This document shows, one piece after another, positions 31,864-43,413 of a DNA stretch of 64,000 nt. The first letter of the stretch is position 1. Each line of letters opens with the position of its first letter. This DNA is from Conus ventricosus (taxonomy: Eukaryota; Mollusca; Gastropoda; Neogastropoda; Conidae): positions 74,328,840 to 74,392,839 of the forward strand of contig CM031616.1 of the NCBI GenBank assembly GCA_018398815.1, in the 5' to 3' direction. Made by a program: the position numbers and the translations under genes. The notes below the pieces were generated by a model. It was given only the letters and a program-made list of their open reading frames with translations, was not told the origin of the DNA and ran no database searches.

Positions 31864-33575
31864 TGTTTGGACTGGCTGGCACAGACTGTTGCTGTATGGA
31901 CTGGCTGGCACAGACTGTTGCTGTATGGACTGGCTGGCATAGTCTGTTGCTGTATGGACTGACTGGCACAGACTGTTGCTGTTTGGACTGGCTGGCACAG
32001 ACTGTTGCTGTATGGCCTGGCTGGCACAGACTGTTGCTGTATGGACTGGCTGGCAGTCTGTTGCTGTATGTACTGGCTGCCACAGACTGTTGCTGTATGG
32101 ACTGGCACAGACTGTTGCTGTATGGACTGGCACAGACTGTTGCTGTATGGACTGACTGGCACAGTCTGTTGCTGTATGGACTGGCTGGCACAGACTGTTG
32201 CTGTATGGAGTGGCTGGCAGACTGTTGCTGTATGGACTGGCTGGCACAGACTGTTGCTGTATGGACTGGCTGGCACAGACTGTTGCTGTATGGACTGGCT
32301 GGCACAGACTGTTGCTGTATGGACTGGCACAGACTGTTGCTGTATGGACTGGCTGGCACAGACTGTTGCTGTATGGACTGGTTGGCACAGACTGTTGCTG
32401 TATGGACTGGCTGGCACAGACTGTTGCTGTATGGACTGGCTGGCACAGACTGTTGCTGTATGGACTGGCACAGTCTGTTGCTGTATGGACTGGCTGGCAC
32501 AGACTGTTGCTGTATGGACTGGCTGGCACAGACTGTTGCTGTATGGAGTGGCACAGACTGTTGCTGTATGGACTGGCTGACACAGTCTGTTGCTGTATGG
32601 ACTGCCTGGCACAGTCTGTTGCTGTATGGACTGGCTGGCACAGACTGTTGCTGTATGGACTGGCTGGCACAGACTGTTGCTGTATGGACTGGCTGGCACA
32701 GTCTGTTGCTGTATGGACTGTATGGACTGGCTGGCACAGACTGTTGCTGTATGGACTGGCTGGTACAGACTGTTGCTGTATGGTCTGGCTGGCACAGTCT
32801 GTTGCTGTATGGACTGGCTGGCACAGACTGTTGCTGTATGGACTGGCTGGCACAGACTGTTGCTGTATGGACTGGCTGGCACAGACTGTTGCTGTATGGA
32901 GTGCACAGACTGTTGCTGTATGGACTGGCTGGCACAGACTGTTGCTGTATGGACTGGCACAGTCTGTTGCTGTATGGACTGGCTGGCACAGACTGTTGCT
33001 GTATGGACTGGCTGGCACAGACTGTTGCTGTATGGACTGGCTGGCACAGTCTGTTGCTGTATGGACTGGCTGGCACAGACTGTTGCTGTATGGACTGGCT
33101 GGCACAGACTGTTGCTGTATGGACTGGCTGGCACAGTCTGTTGCTGTATGGACTGACTGGCACAGACTGTTGCTGTATGGACTGGCTGGCACAGTCTGTT
33201 GCTGTATGGACTAGCTGGCAGTCTGTTGCTGTATGTACTGGCTGCCACAGACTGTTGCTGTATGGACTGGCTGGCACAGACTGTTGCTGTATGGACTGAC
33301 TGGCACAGACTGTTGCTGTATGGTCTGGCTGGCACAGACTGTTGCTGTATGGACTGGCTGGCACAGTCTGTTGCTGTATGTACTGGCTGCCACAGACTGT
33401 TGCTGTATGGACTGGCTGGCACAGACTGTTGCTGTATGGACTGACTGGCACAGACTGTTGCTGTATGGTCTGGCTGGCACAGACTGTTGCTGTATGGACT
33501 GACTGGCACAGACTGTTGCTGTATGGACTGGCTGACACAGACTGTTGCTGTATGGTCTGGTTGGCACCGACTGTT
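31864..33575 (+). repeat. 29-bp minisatellite, about 60 copies, open in all frames
   Basis: The unit is ACTGGCTGGCACAGACTGTT followed by GCTGTATGG. There are shortened 25-bp units (ACTGGCACAG) and a common A-to-T variant (CAGTCTG). Because 29 is not a multiple of three and the unit has no stop in any phase, long frames exist on both strands (up to 671 codons). They are repeat artefacts. Rare variants such as TGTACTGGCTGCCACAG recur at about 32070, 33235 and 33378, showing multi-unit duplications. Confidence 0.95.
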
Positions 33576-33654
33576 GCAGCCAAAGTGACGTTTGGGAGCA
33601 CTTGGTAAGCCAACCTGGAAAACATGTCAGCCCCCTTCACGTTCCCTGATTAGG

Positions 33655-34065
33655 AGCCTGGTTGGGTTCATCAGTGGTTGGGTTCATCAGTGGTTGGGTT
33701 CATCAGTGGTTGAGTTCATCAATGGTTGAGTTCATCAATGGTTGGGTTCATCAGTAGTTGGGTTCATCAGTGGTTGGGTTCATCAGTGGTTGAGTTCATC
33801 AATGGTTGAGTTCATCAATGGTTGGGTTCATCAGTGGTTGGGTTCATCAGTTGTTGGGTTCATCAGTGGTTGGGTTCATCAGTGGTTGGGTTCATCAATG
33901 GTTGGGTTCATCAATGGTTGAGTTCATCAATGGTTGGGTTCATCAGTGGTTGGGTTCATCAGTGGTTGGGTTCATCAGTGGTTGGGTTCATCAGTGGTTG
34001 AGTTCATCAATGGTTGGGTTCATCAGTGGTTGGGTTCATCAGTGGCTGGGTTCATCAGTGGTTGG
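33655..34065 (+). repeat. 16-bp minisatellite, about 26 copies
   Basis: The unit GGTTGGGTTCATCAGT has a GGTTGAGTTCATCAAT variant. Variant order repeats (33712-33760 and 33792-33840), so the array has higher-order structure. A reduced, error-rich version occurs at about 47625-47680. Confidence 0.95.
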
Positions 34066-34133
34066 GCCGTGAAATACAAGCACTGGGATTTATTACAACT
34101 CATTACCATCAAACTGCACAGCGGAAACACGCA

Positions 34134-34199
34134 GACATAGACACAGACACATACACACACATGCATGCACACACACACGCCCGCACGTACGCACGCACG

Positions 34200-34248
<49 letters not shown>

Positions 34249-34273
34249 ACCTGTAATGAATATTTCTGTGAAA

Positions 34274-34310
<37 letters not shown>

Positions 34311-34328
34311 TACGCACGCACACACATT
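34134..34328 (+). repeat. (CA)n microsatellite with CG-rich interruptions
   Basis: CA runs on either side of TGTAATGAATATTTCTGTGA. The same arrangement recurs at 47745-47895. Confidence 0.9.
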
Positions 34329-34965
34329 AAAAGTTTTAATTTTACTTCCTTTGAGTGGCTCAAATTTGTTCGAACTGTTTTCTACCTTGCACAGAGATGA
34401 CACACGAACAGAAATCAGATGTGTGTGCACGTACACATATAGAACATGGGATTAGTCACATATGTGACAATTTTCTTCTTGTCTCAGTGAAATGCGCAAA
34501 CGCATGAAACGATATCTCGACGTAAACACACTCGGGCATAATTATAGACAAGAGTACTCAACTTGCTAGGTTTTAGGTACTCAAGTACCCTTACATTTGC
34601 AGACGTAAACAAGAAATGAAAGTTACAGGATGAAATACATCACTCATTAAACAAATTTCTTCATTTTTTTCCCCAGTAAAATGTGTTTATTGGTAAATTT
34701 GTTGTGTTTTCCAAAAACAACAACAACAACAACAACTTTGCGATTTAGGTAAATAGTTAACATTATGGGTACTCAAGTGCTCATAAATTGTATGGCGAAA
34801 GATTTCACACAAAGAAGGCTCAAGAACTAAAGTGGAAACGTTGCTGCAGGAAGACGTTAGGACTGTCTACGCTCAAATACACTAACAGCAGTTGTCTGTT
34901 ACTTACCAATGATCAAGGTAAGTCCGTGAGCTGAACGTGCAGACTTTAGTTTTGGGAGAAAACTT
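34329..34965. other. Non-coding, no gene seen
   Basis: AT-rich unique sequence with a short (CAA)n at 34719-34735. Confidence 0.45.
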
Positions 34966-35245
34966 AAATAGGCCTAAGTTTCTAGTACGGCTGTGGAACT
35001 CACTGCCGGGTGCCATCAAGATTGCCACAAATGCAGTCTCATTTAAAAATCAAATTGATACGACAGTCTTGAGATCTGCATATTGACGACTTTTCTATTT
35101 TAACTTCCCAGATTTTTTATGGTTATCTGGGCCTGAATCTGGCCATAGCTTTTTTTGAATATCGTGTGGGACCCCTTGTTGCCAAATTTTGCTCCAGGGG
35201 CCAACAGGCTGAGTCGCACTTCATTTTCTTCTTCTTCTTCCAGTA
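34966..35245 (+). pseudogene. LINE 3' tail (RLWNSLP-type ORF2 end)
   Basis: A frame at about 34985-35083 reads RLWNSLPGAIKIATNAVSF, then a stop. RLWNSLP followed by a SFK motif is the usual C-terminus of RTE/CR1/Jockey-type ORF2 proteins. The untranslated remainder ends in a (TTC)n tail (35227-35240). It is a 5'-truncated copy. Confidence 0.6.
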
Positions 35246-35363
35246 ATGTTCAGCGGTCATCAGGTTGACCATTATTAACATACTAGTGGCGAAGCGCGAG
35301 TGTGTGCAGGAAATCCTGAGACGGGGAGGGAGTAGGTGGGGCAGGGTTGAGCTGGGAGGGAAT

Positions 35364-35436
35364 GGAGGGGGGGGGGGGGGGGTGGTCAGGGGGGGGAGGG
35401 GGGAGGAGAGGGGGCAGGGGGGGGGGGGGGGGAGAG
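35364..35436 (+). repeat. G-rich tract
   Basis: Long G-runs broken by A or T, with several potential quadruplex arrangements. Repeated with length changes at 48706-48787. Confidence 0.9.
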
Positions 35437-35689
35437 GCGGGTTCTACTGTTCTACTGTGCTACATTTTATTTTATTTTACTTTTCAACATGCTGGTGACC
35501 TACTCGTTTTTGAGTGAACCAGTCTTTTAGGAAGAAGAAGAAGAAGTCCCACTAAATAAAGAAGAATAAATGGGGGAAAACAATTACGGTTGTGTGTGTG
35601 TGTGTTCTCCTTCATCAAATGTCCAGCAGTCATACTTGATAGGTATTATATGTAGGAAAGATTTGTCAATAACAAATACCACCGACATG

Positions 35690-35960
35690 CAAGTGTTCAA
35701 CAAATGATCAATGAGTTAGGTTGGACATCATTGCAGAACCGGAGAAAGGTTGTACGGCTCGCATGCTCTACAAGATCAGACAGGATTTAACTGTGGAGTT
35801 TGGAAGGCCTTGTCTGATGGAAAACCAAAACTCAGAGCTGCAACCTCACGTGACAGAAGACTGCACTCCCATCAGCTAAACCGCCTCAGTGTATACGAGA
35901 CTATAGATTAAACTCGTTCCTTTTTTGGTTTTTTGTTGCGTCAACCTCCCTAAAGTGTCA
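35690..35960 (+). pseudogene. Second LINE 3' tail fragment
   Basis: Frames at 35715-35950 contain LGWTSLQNRRKVVRLA, then KIRQDLTVEF, then LHSHQLNRLSVYT. This is the pattern seen near the C-terminus of non-LTR ORF2 proteins (LGWxxLxxRRxxxRLxMxYKI). The reading shifts frame at least twice. The gypsy element inserted about 50 bp downstream. Confidence 0.55.
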
Positions 35961-36003
35961 GAATAGTCAACCTGATGATTGTGGACACTCCACGGATGAA
36001 GAT

Positions 36004-36008
36004 GAAGA
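36004..36008. repeat. Target-site duplication GAAGA (left)
   Basis: GAAGA directly precedes the 5' LTR, and GAAGA directly follows the 3' LTR (45455-45459). A 5-bp duplication is normal for Ty3/gypsy integrases. Confidence 0.85.
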
Positions 36009-37196
36009 TGCCCATGTGACGTAGCCTCACATCAAGGCATGTGACGCTCCATCACATGTAGTTGTTGATATGATCATTTCCCCGTGCCACAATTAAAGGA
36101 AGAATATTCATATGGCTTGACTAGGTAGCGGGCGTCCCCAAAATAATTGTGAGTATGACTCATTCAAGAAACGAATGTGGTCATTGGGTGAAAGTGACCA
36201 CTGAGTGAGAGTTTAACAAGGGCTGGTAAGGTAAGGTGCTGGTCATGTGTTTTGAACACTGAGTATGCACTCACTAGGAGAAGGGGGGAAAGAGTCAGTT
36301 TTAAACCCAGCAGATGGCCTAGAGACTCGAACCTGTCAGGACGGTGGTCTCGTTGCTGACCAGTCATTACCAGGTGAGCGATAGATAGTTGGGGAAAGCT
36401 ACAGGGGGAAAACTTAAAGAAGAGAGAAAGAATTCATATGTTGAATTGAGAAGCAGGTTACTTACACGAACCTTATTCGTGTTTCAGCCCTTCACCCTTC
36501 ACCCTTTACCCTTCGCCCTTCACCCTTCACCTTTCACCGCCGTGAGGTGGTTGAAGATGGCCATGGTGTGAGGAACACACTGGTAGTTCAGCCCCAGCAG
36601 GTACCAACTCCAGGGAGAGGAGTTGAAGCTCGTCGTTTTCTCAAGAGACAGAAGAACTCCAGGAAGAGAAGTCGAGACTCGTATCTCCAGGATAGGAGAA
36701 TTCGAGGGGCAGTATATTGTCTCAGAGAGACAGGGAATTGAGAAAGCGGAGAAGCTTTTACTTGAGCAGGCAGGTCCTCAGTGATTACGGGAGTTATGTA
36801 TTCTCCTGGTCCGGATTTTTTGGATAACGGAATGTGAAGGCCACGGCTTTATAGAAGCGGAACTAGATTATTTTATCTCTCAGTGTGAGGAGAGATACAT
36901 GTGGAAGACTGTTTTTTTCTCTCAGTGTAAAGAGAGATACATGTGGGAAGATTGATTTGTCTCTCGTGTGAGGAGAGATACATGTGTGCAGATTTATTTG
37001 TCCTCAGTGTGGAGAGAGATACAGAGGTAAAATCTGTTTACAAGTGGATGATGTGATTTAGTAAATTGTTTTCCCTGAAGGAGAGGGGGAGAAGAAAAAC
37101 ATTCGTAGTGAGCCTTTTGGTTGACTGGAAAGATTGCGTGTGCGTATGGAGTAAATGCTGTCATGAATGCGGGTATGCAAGAGTGACAGTGTGACA
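36009..37196 (+). repeat. 5' LTR
   Basis: It runs from TGCCCATGTGACG to GTGTGACA, 1188 bp. The first bases differ from the 3' LTR (TGTCATGTGACG), probably a small error at the edge. It contains a CCCTTCACC pyrimidine repeat (36487-36537) and four spaced TCTCTC/GAGAGA hairpins (36874-37022). Confidence 0.9.
36874..37022 (+). repeat. Four tandem hairpins within the LTR
   Basis: TATCTCTC-AGTGTGAG-GAGAGATA (36874-36897) forms an 8-bp stem. Three further copies of about 40 bp follow with changed loops (AGTGTAAA, GTGTGAG, AGTGTGGA) but kept stems. The 3' LTR has the same set at about 45125-45280. Their place late in the LTR suggests an RNA structure near R/U5. Confidence 0.65.
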
Positions 37197-37197
37197 G

Positions 37198-37210
37198 TGG
37201 TGACCCCGAC
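37198..37210 (+). promoter_or_regulatory. Primer-binding site, tRNA-Trp type
   Basis: TGGTGACCCCGAC begins one base after the LTR. It is complementary to the 3' end of animal tRNA-Trp (ending GTCGGGGTCACCA with the added CCA) over 13 bases. It would prime minus-strand DNA synthesis. Confidence 0.75.
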
Positions 37211-38702
37211 TCCAGTTTCACCGGCGTAGCTGCCGTTTGTTTCCCCGGAAAAAAAAAAAAAAAGGATTTCTATTTGTGCCCTCAAGGGTTTGAGGAAGAG
37301 AAAAAAAAAAGGATTTCTATTTGTGCCCTCAAGGGTTTGAGGGAAGAGAAAAAAAAAGGATTTCTATTGTGCTTCAAGGGTTTGAGGGAGGAAAAAAAAA
37401 GAAATTAGTTGATTATTGATTGTGTATAATATTTGCATTTGTTGTTGGTTTTTGCTATTTCTATATGTGTTTTGGGTGGTTGACATTTTTGGTTGCTCTA
37501 CTCCGTTAAGGGTTTTTTTTTTAGTAGGATTTCTTTTGACCCTTCCCCACCTCAGGACCGATAGCCTCAACCTCCTCTTGCTCGAACCTGGCAGCAAGGG
37601 GGCAGGGCGTTGAGGAGTCGTTTTCCTTCCCCTAGAGGATTAGAATTTTTGTCCCCTTTCCCAGGACTGATAGCCCCAACCTCTTTCTGCGTTTAGCAGG
37701 GGGACATGGCGTTGGGGAGTCAATAGTCTTTCCCTTCTCATAAATATCTATTTCTTTCGCTTTCCTATTGTTTCAGTTTGATTTTCCCCTTGCCCCTCAG
37801 AGTGTGGGATCAACTTCTCCCGTCACGCTAATAGTGTAGGTGGTGAGTTGATTACCGCTCTGCCCAAATAAACATCTTTATCTTTTGATCATTTTTTTTT
37901 TTTTTTTTTTTGGGTGTGGTGCGAGATTTTCTTTGAGTTTGGGTGAATGTGCATTTATTGATTGATTGTTTAGTATTTTGTATTATTACTGTAGTGTGGT
38001 GTATATTGTGCAGTGATTTGTTTTTTCCGTCTCCAGTTTCACGGGAGACAGTGACCACTAGGGTGCTGTCTGTGGGCTTCTTTTGCTTTTCTTGATTTCT
38101 GCTCACTATTCCGGTCCTGTGTATCCTTTCATTTCCTTTTCACCCCCTTTTTTCAAAATCTCTTAAACCTTCTCCTCAATAAGCTCCTATCTAGTTTTCT
38201 TTTCAACATTTCATATTTTAGTAGGATTTCCGCTAGTTTGTGTTTCTTCCCCTTTTTTTAATTGTTTGTGATTCCATTTTTTTGTAAATTTATATTCATT
38301 TTTTGTATAAGGCGGTACATTTGTTTTGTAAATTCGTTTGAAATTAAGTAAGAAAGAAAGACTGACAGCAAGAACATTTAAGAACTAAAACTTTATAAAG
38401 AATTTATTTTCAGAAAACTTTATTGTGTTTATTTCCTTTCTTAAGGGAAACAGTTTTGCATTAAACTTCATTTTGTTTTCTAAATTCCAAATTGATATCA
38501 GTTGCAAATTATTTTTGGAAAAATACATTCCTTGGATTTCATATCTACCCTGTTTAAGTAAGCTGTTTTCTGTTTATTCGGAAATTGAATTCTGTATTTG
38601 TATATACTATAATTACGGTTTTGTGAAACATAACATTATCATATATCGCCTTATTTTATTCATACTTTGAGATTGTTTGGTGTTTATATCTGACGATTCA
38701 TT
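37211..38702 (+). other. Long untranslated leader of the retrotransposon
   Basis: 1.5 kb lies between the primer site and the gag ATG. Three copies of AAAAAGGATTTCTATTTGTG with CTCAAGGGTTTGAGG (37250-37395) come first. A duplicated segment of about 60-70 bp follows (GATAGCCTCAACCTCCTC at 37560 and GATAGCCCCAACCTCTTT at 37669). It could hold packaging or translation signals; none is identified. Confidence 0.55.
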
Positions 38703-40107
38703 ATGGATGATTTTGATAAATATGTTAAACAAGCGGAGCGCTTGGGTTTTGATGGAGAGAAACTTACTAACTATGTGCAACAATGCATAGATAGGGCAGA
38801 CAGGCTAAGACAGAGGGAAGCTGAAGAAAATAGACTAGAGAGGGAAGAAAATAGACTACAGAGGGAAGCTGAAGAAAATAGACTACAGAGGGAAGCTGAA
38901 GAAAATAGATTACAGAGGGAAGCTGAAGAAAATAGACTACAGAGGGAAGCTGAAGAAAATAGATTACAGAGGGAAGCTGAAGAAAATAGACTACAGAGGG
39001 AAGCTAAATCGGAGGAAAAAAGACTACAGAGGGAATCTGAAATTGAAGAAAAAGATTACAGAGGGAAGCTGAAGCTGAAGAACGTCAATTTAAGTTGAGG
39101 CAGTTAGAACTAGAGACTGATGCTGAAATTAAAAGAATACAGGCATCAAGAGAACCTCCACCAGTTCCCCCAGTCGGTTCCGCAGCCGCGCCTCAACCGA
39201 AAGCGGCATATATTCCAAAGTTGCCGCCTTTCGAGGAAAAAACGGATGACATTGATAGTTTTCTTTTCCGATTTGAAAGTCACGCAACGTCTTGTGGTTG
39301 GCCAAAGGAAAAGTGGACATTGTATATTGCGTCGTTGTTTAAGGGTAGCGCTTGACATTGTACCACTCACTTGCAGCGAAACAAAATTTAACTTGGGATC
39401 AGTTGAAAGAAGAACTCCTCAAGAAATTTCAATGTTCTGCTGATCGTTTTCACGAACTTTTCCCGTTCTGTGCCCCTGAAAAAGGAGAATCGTTTCCGTC
39501 GTTTCTGATCCGCATGAGTCATTGTTTGGATCGATGGATCGATTTATCTAAAACGAACAAGATTTTCAGTCACTGCGAGATCTCCTTCTTAGAGAACAAC
39601 TTTTCCAGAGCGGAGCAAAGATCTGGCCACTTTCCTTAAAGAAAGGCAATTTGAAAACGTTGAGGAAATGTGTCAGATGGCTGATCAAAAATTGTATCGC
39701 TCACCCAGATAAGGGCGTGGCTAGGAAAGGAGAATTTTCCATCTTTGAGTCTCATGCGTCATGTACTATCCCATCAGGACAGGGAAGTTACAGGAAAGGA
39801 AATCGTGGGTCATTTTTGAGTCCTCAAGGATATACCTATCCTAGGAACGGACAGGGATCTTTCCGCGGTTCGAGTGACTTTCGTCAATACCAGTACTCAC
39901 CGCCAGATAGACCCGTTACTCCTCAGCAAACGTTCCGAGGTCGTGGACAACGACCGCCACGTAGACCTTTTGGGCCAGTTCGTGGCCAGAACAGAAGTTC
40001 ACAAAATCAGTCAGCTGCGATCAGACAATGCGCTGTTTCTTTGTGATGGCAAGTTCCATCTGAAACAGAATTGCCCTTTCAGACCGGGTGATTCAAACCC
40101 GCATTAG
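38703..40107 (+). pseudogene. gag: gag polyprotein (frameshifted as read)
   Basis: It starts MDDFDKYVKQAERLGFDGEK. A 9-residue repeat (REAEENRLQ and variants, about 8 copies at 38815-39060) forms a charged helix or coiled coil. The capsid-like region has YIPKLPPFEEKTDDIDSFLF, KWTLYIASLFKG and QNLTWDQLKEELLKKF, which resembles the Gag of gypsy elements related to the SCAN domain. A Cys/His knuckle (CDGKFHLKQNC) lies near 40045-40080. Single-base breaks occur near 39055, 39352, 39570, 39650 and 40035. At the 39352 break the second copy has one more T and stays in frame. Confidence 0.85.
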
Positions 40108-40109
40108 TC

Positions 40110-40500
40110 TCCACTGATTGTGACGAAGGCCTTGTTTTGACACCAGATCAATCTGTTGATGGACTGGTGTTAGAAAACGGAGCCATCAATGGATTGCAGG
40201 CTTCGGTTTTGCGAGACACTGGTGCACTACTGCTGGTGTACGGAAATCTTTCGTGCTTCAAGACCAGTATCTCAACACTGTCCAAAAGTGTAGGTCGTTT
40301 GGAGGCAAGATTGAAACGTTTCCGCTGGCGAAAATTTCAGTCGACACACCGTACTACTCCGGCTTTCTTACCGCCTGTGTCATTGATAACCCAGTCTGCG
40401 ACTTGATTTTGGGGCAATTTGCCAGGTGTCGCTACAGTACATGGTGGTGCTGGAGGATCGTTTGTTCCTTGTCTTGTGAGTACTAGATCTAATGTCATAG
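40110..40500 (+). pseudogene. Retrotransposon aspartic protease
   Basis: VDGLVLENGAINGLQASVLR leads to DTGA (Asp codon 40215-40217), the catalytic motif of retropepsins (D-T/S-G). A second half in a shifted frame has hydrophobic text and LILGQF, typical of the region before the C-terminal flap contact. The domain lies directly between gag and integrase. It is broken by at least one frameshift near 40300. Confidence 0.7.
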
Positions 40501-41932
40501 AGCAGGAAAGGCTACAAAGCCGCTAAAAGTCTCAAAACTGGATGAACTCCAGATTACCCCAGATGATTTAAAAGAAATGCAGGGAAAAGACGAGACGCTG
40601 ACGACAATACTTTCTGCTGCTAAACAGACTGTCACTGACGTACAAACGGACAAACCAACGTACATACTGGACTCTGACATTCTCTACAGGTGTGTACCTG
40701 GACAGGACAACAGACAAGTTGTGGTTCCAAAACCACTTAGAGAAACAGTGCTGCACACGGCTCATGATGCATTGTTCGCTGGTCACTGCGGAATCAAAAG
40801 AACATTAAAGAGAGTTCTTGATTCTTTTTATTGGCCAGGTGTCACAAAGGAAGTTACGAAATACTGCGCTCATGTGACATCTGCCAAAAGACATCTCAGA
40901 AAGGTCGCGTCCCATGTGCACCTTTGCACAAAATGCCTCTCATTTCCGTTCCATTTCGGAAGGTAGCTATTGATCTTGTTGGACCGCTACCACTGTCTTC
41001 TTCGGGATATCGCTATATCTTGACTTTGGTGGATACAGCAACAAGGTATCCAGAAGCGATTCCACTGAAGAAGATTGATACAGTATCTGTCGCTGAAGCT
41101 TTACTTGCGATTTTTTCCAGAGTGGGTCTTCCAGACGAAATTCTCTCGGATTGTGGAACGCAATTCATTTCTGATCTCATGAGAGAAATTTACAGACTGT
41201 TGTCAATCTCTTCCATTTCAACCACGCCATATCATCCCCAATCGAATGGCATGGTTGAACGTTTCAATGGAACGTTAAAGTCCATGTTGAGGAAGGTTGC
41301 AAGGCAAGAGCCCCAGGAATGGGATCGTTTCGTACCAGCTTTGCTTTTTGCATACAGGGAAATGCCGAACGAAACGCTGGGATTCTCACCATTTGAGCTT
41401 CTTTTCGGACACTCACCAAGGGGTCCTTTGGATCTATTGATGTCACAATGGACGGAAAAGACGGACATACCTGACAGTAAAACTGTTTACCAATACGTTT
41501 ATGAAACTGCATAATCGTTTGAAGGATGCATGTGAGCTTGCTCAACAGTCAGCTGATAGGAAAACAGATGTGTACAAGGTCTTTGCAGACAGAAAAGCAA
41601 AGGCACGTTCCTTCAGTGTAGGGGATAAAGTCCTTGTGCTACTAACTGATGAACATAACAAGCTTCGTGTTATGTGGAAGGGTCCTTTTCAGGTGGTCGA
41701 AAAACTTTCTGAAGTAAATTATAAGATCAAAATGGCAAACACTGAGAAGGTATTTCATGTGAACATGTTGAAGAAGTATGTTGAACGTACAAATGTTGCC
41801 ATCAATCAGTCAGTTGAGTGGATATGTCCTGTGTCAGAAACTGATGTCAACATGACAGACATTATCAGTGATGAATTTGTACCCAATGTAACGTACAGGG
41901 ACAGATCAAAGGTTATGAAACAGCAAATGTAG
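40500..41932 (+). pseudogene. Retrotransposon integrase, upstream of RT
   Basis: The zinc-binding head has HTAHDALFAGHCGIKRT and, one frame over, CDICQKTSQKGRVPC (HHCC). The catalytic core is fully open (40831-41514): Asp in AIDLVGPL (40972-40974), Asp in LSDCGTQF (41149-41151) and Glu in NGMVERFNG (41257-41259), with 35 residues between the last two (DD35E). The C-terminal part (41501-41932) contains FSVGDKVLVLL, WKGPFQVVEKLSEVNYKI and VFHVNMLKKY, as in gypsy integrases. Breaks occur near 40860 and 41500. It would insert the element DNA, producing the 5-bp duplication seen. Confidence 0.9.
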
Positions 41933-42870
41933 GAGTGTTAACATCTACCAGTGCAGATGATTGTGTACCCCTTCCTATTCTGTCTATCAAAGGTGAAACC
42001 TATGAGGATGTGGTTCTGTCGAATGATTTGTCTACAAGTCAAACAGAACAGCTCAAAGACATTTTGAAAGACTTTCAGGATGTGTTGACGGATACCCCAG
42101 GTACAGTAACTGGTATTGAACCCCATAGTATTCAGTTAACTTCTGAAATACCAGTGCGAACCAGACCATACCCCTCCCATTTGCAAAAAAAGAGGTGGTT
42201 GAGAGAGAAATCAATGTAATGCTGGATTTAAAGGTGATAGAACCTTCTACATCTCCGTACAGCTCACAGTTGTATTGGTGGACAAACCTGACGGTTCGGT
42301 GCGGTTTTGCATCGATTACAGAAAAGTAAATAAGATCACTGTGTTCGATGCCGAGCCTATCCCAGACATTGAAGAACTTCTGTGTCAGCTCTCAGAAGGA
42401 AACTATTTTGTGAAGTAGACTTAACTAAAGGGTACTGGCAGATTCCAATGGCTGAAGCTGACAAGGAAAAGACAGCGTTTCAACACCTTTTGGTCTTTTC
42501 CAGTGGACGAAAATGCCATTTGGTTTGCAAAATGCCCCAGCTTCTTTTGCCAGAATGATGCGAGCCCTGAAACTCCATGAATGTGGTGCAGTCAGTTTTT
42601 TTGATGACATTTTGTTGGCTGCAAAGTCATGGAGTGACCTCCTTTCTAACTTACGAGCTGTTTTTTGCAGACTCAGAAGTTTTGGTTTGACTGCAAGACA
42701 TCAAAAATTCGTGCCGGTTTTCAAACTCTCGAGTTTTTGGGTCACACTATTCAGTGGGAAAAATGATGCCAGAGGGAAGAAAGTGGAAAAGATTTTATCC
42801 TTACACAAACCCACTACAAAAAAAACAGATCAGGTCACTCATCGGATTGTTATCTTACTATAGACGATAT
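41933..42870 (+). pseudogene. Retrotransposon reverse transcriptase
   Basis: A linker (41935-42120) leads to PVRTRPYP, then VDKPDGSVRFCIDYRKVNKI, DLTKGYWQIPMAEADKEKTA and MPFGLQNAPASFARMM. The catalytic strand is VSFFDDILL (Asp-Asp at 42603-42608), so the active site is intact. The domain is read in several frames (breaks near 42190, 42270, 42415 and 42485). It follows integrase rather than preceding it. Confidence 0.9.
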
Positions 42871-43413
42871 GTACCCCACTTTGCGTCCCTGACGGCCCTT
42901 TGACTGAACTGATGAAAGGGACGAAGAACAAAAGTATTGTGTGGTCTGATGAGTGCCAGAAGGCTTTGGAGTGTGTTCAGAACACCTCAACTCATTTCCT
43001 GTTCTATTGTTACCCTCCCTATCAGAAGACTTTATTTTAAGAACTGATGCCAGTTCTAAAGGAATGGGAGCGGTACTGTTGCAGGAAAAAAGTGCTTTGT
43101 TACATCCAGTGCAATACGCCAGTAAGAAGTTCTCAAAGACACAGGAGAAATACTCCACTATTGAGAGAGAGTGCTTGGCTATTGTATGGGCATGTGAGAA
43201 GTTCGCCAGGTTCTGACGGGAAGAAAGTTTCAGTTACAGACGGACCATAGGCCACTGACGTTCTTGAAATCGTCAAAGACTAAGAACAGCAGGTTATTAA
43301 GATGGTCTTTGGCATTGCAGGAATTCCAGTTTACTGTTGAACCAGTACCTGGAACACAAAATGTCATGGCAGATTTGTTGTCACGTGCGGGGAATATTCA
43401 TGGACAAATGTAA
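42871..43413 (+). pseudogene. Retrotransposon RNase H and end of pol
   Basis: LRTDASSKGMGAVLLQE holds the first catalytic Asp, YSTIERECLAIVWACEKF the Glu, and QTDHRPLTFL the next Asp. The reading ends with VEPVPGTQNVMADLLSRAGN and a stop near 43411. One frame change occurs near 43217. No integrase or envelope gene follows. Confidence 0.85.

Noticed and set aside
31494..33640. Long Gln/Ser/Pro-rich and Cys/Leu-rich frames on both strands
   Set aside because: They are translations of the 29-bp minisatellite, open in every phase, with no start context, splice sites or domain.
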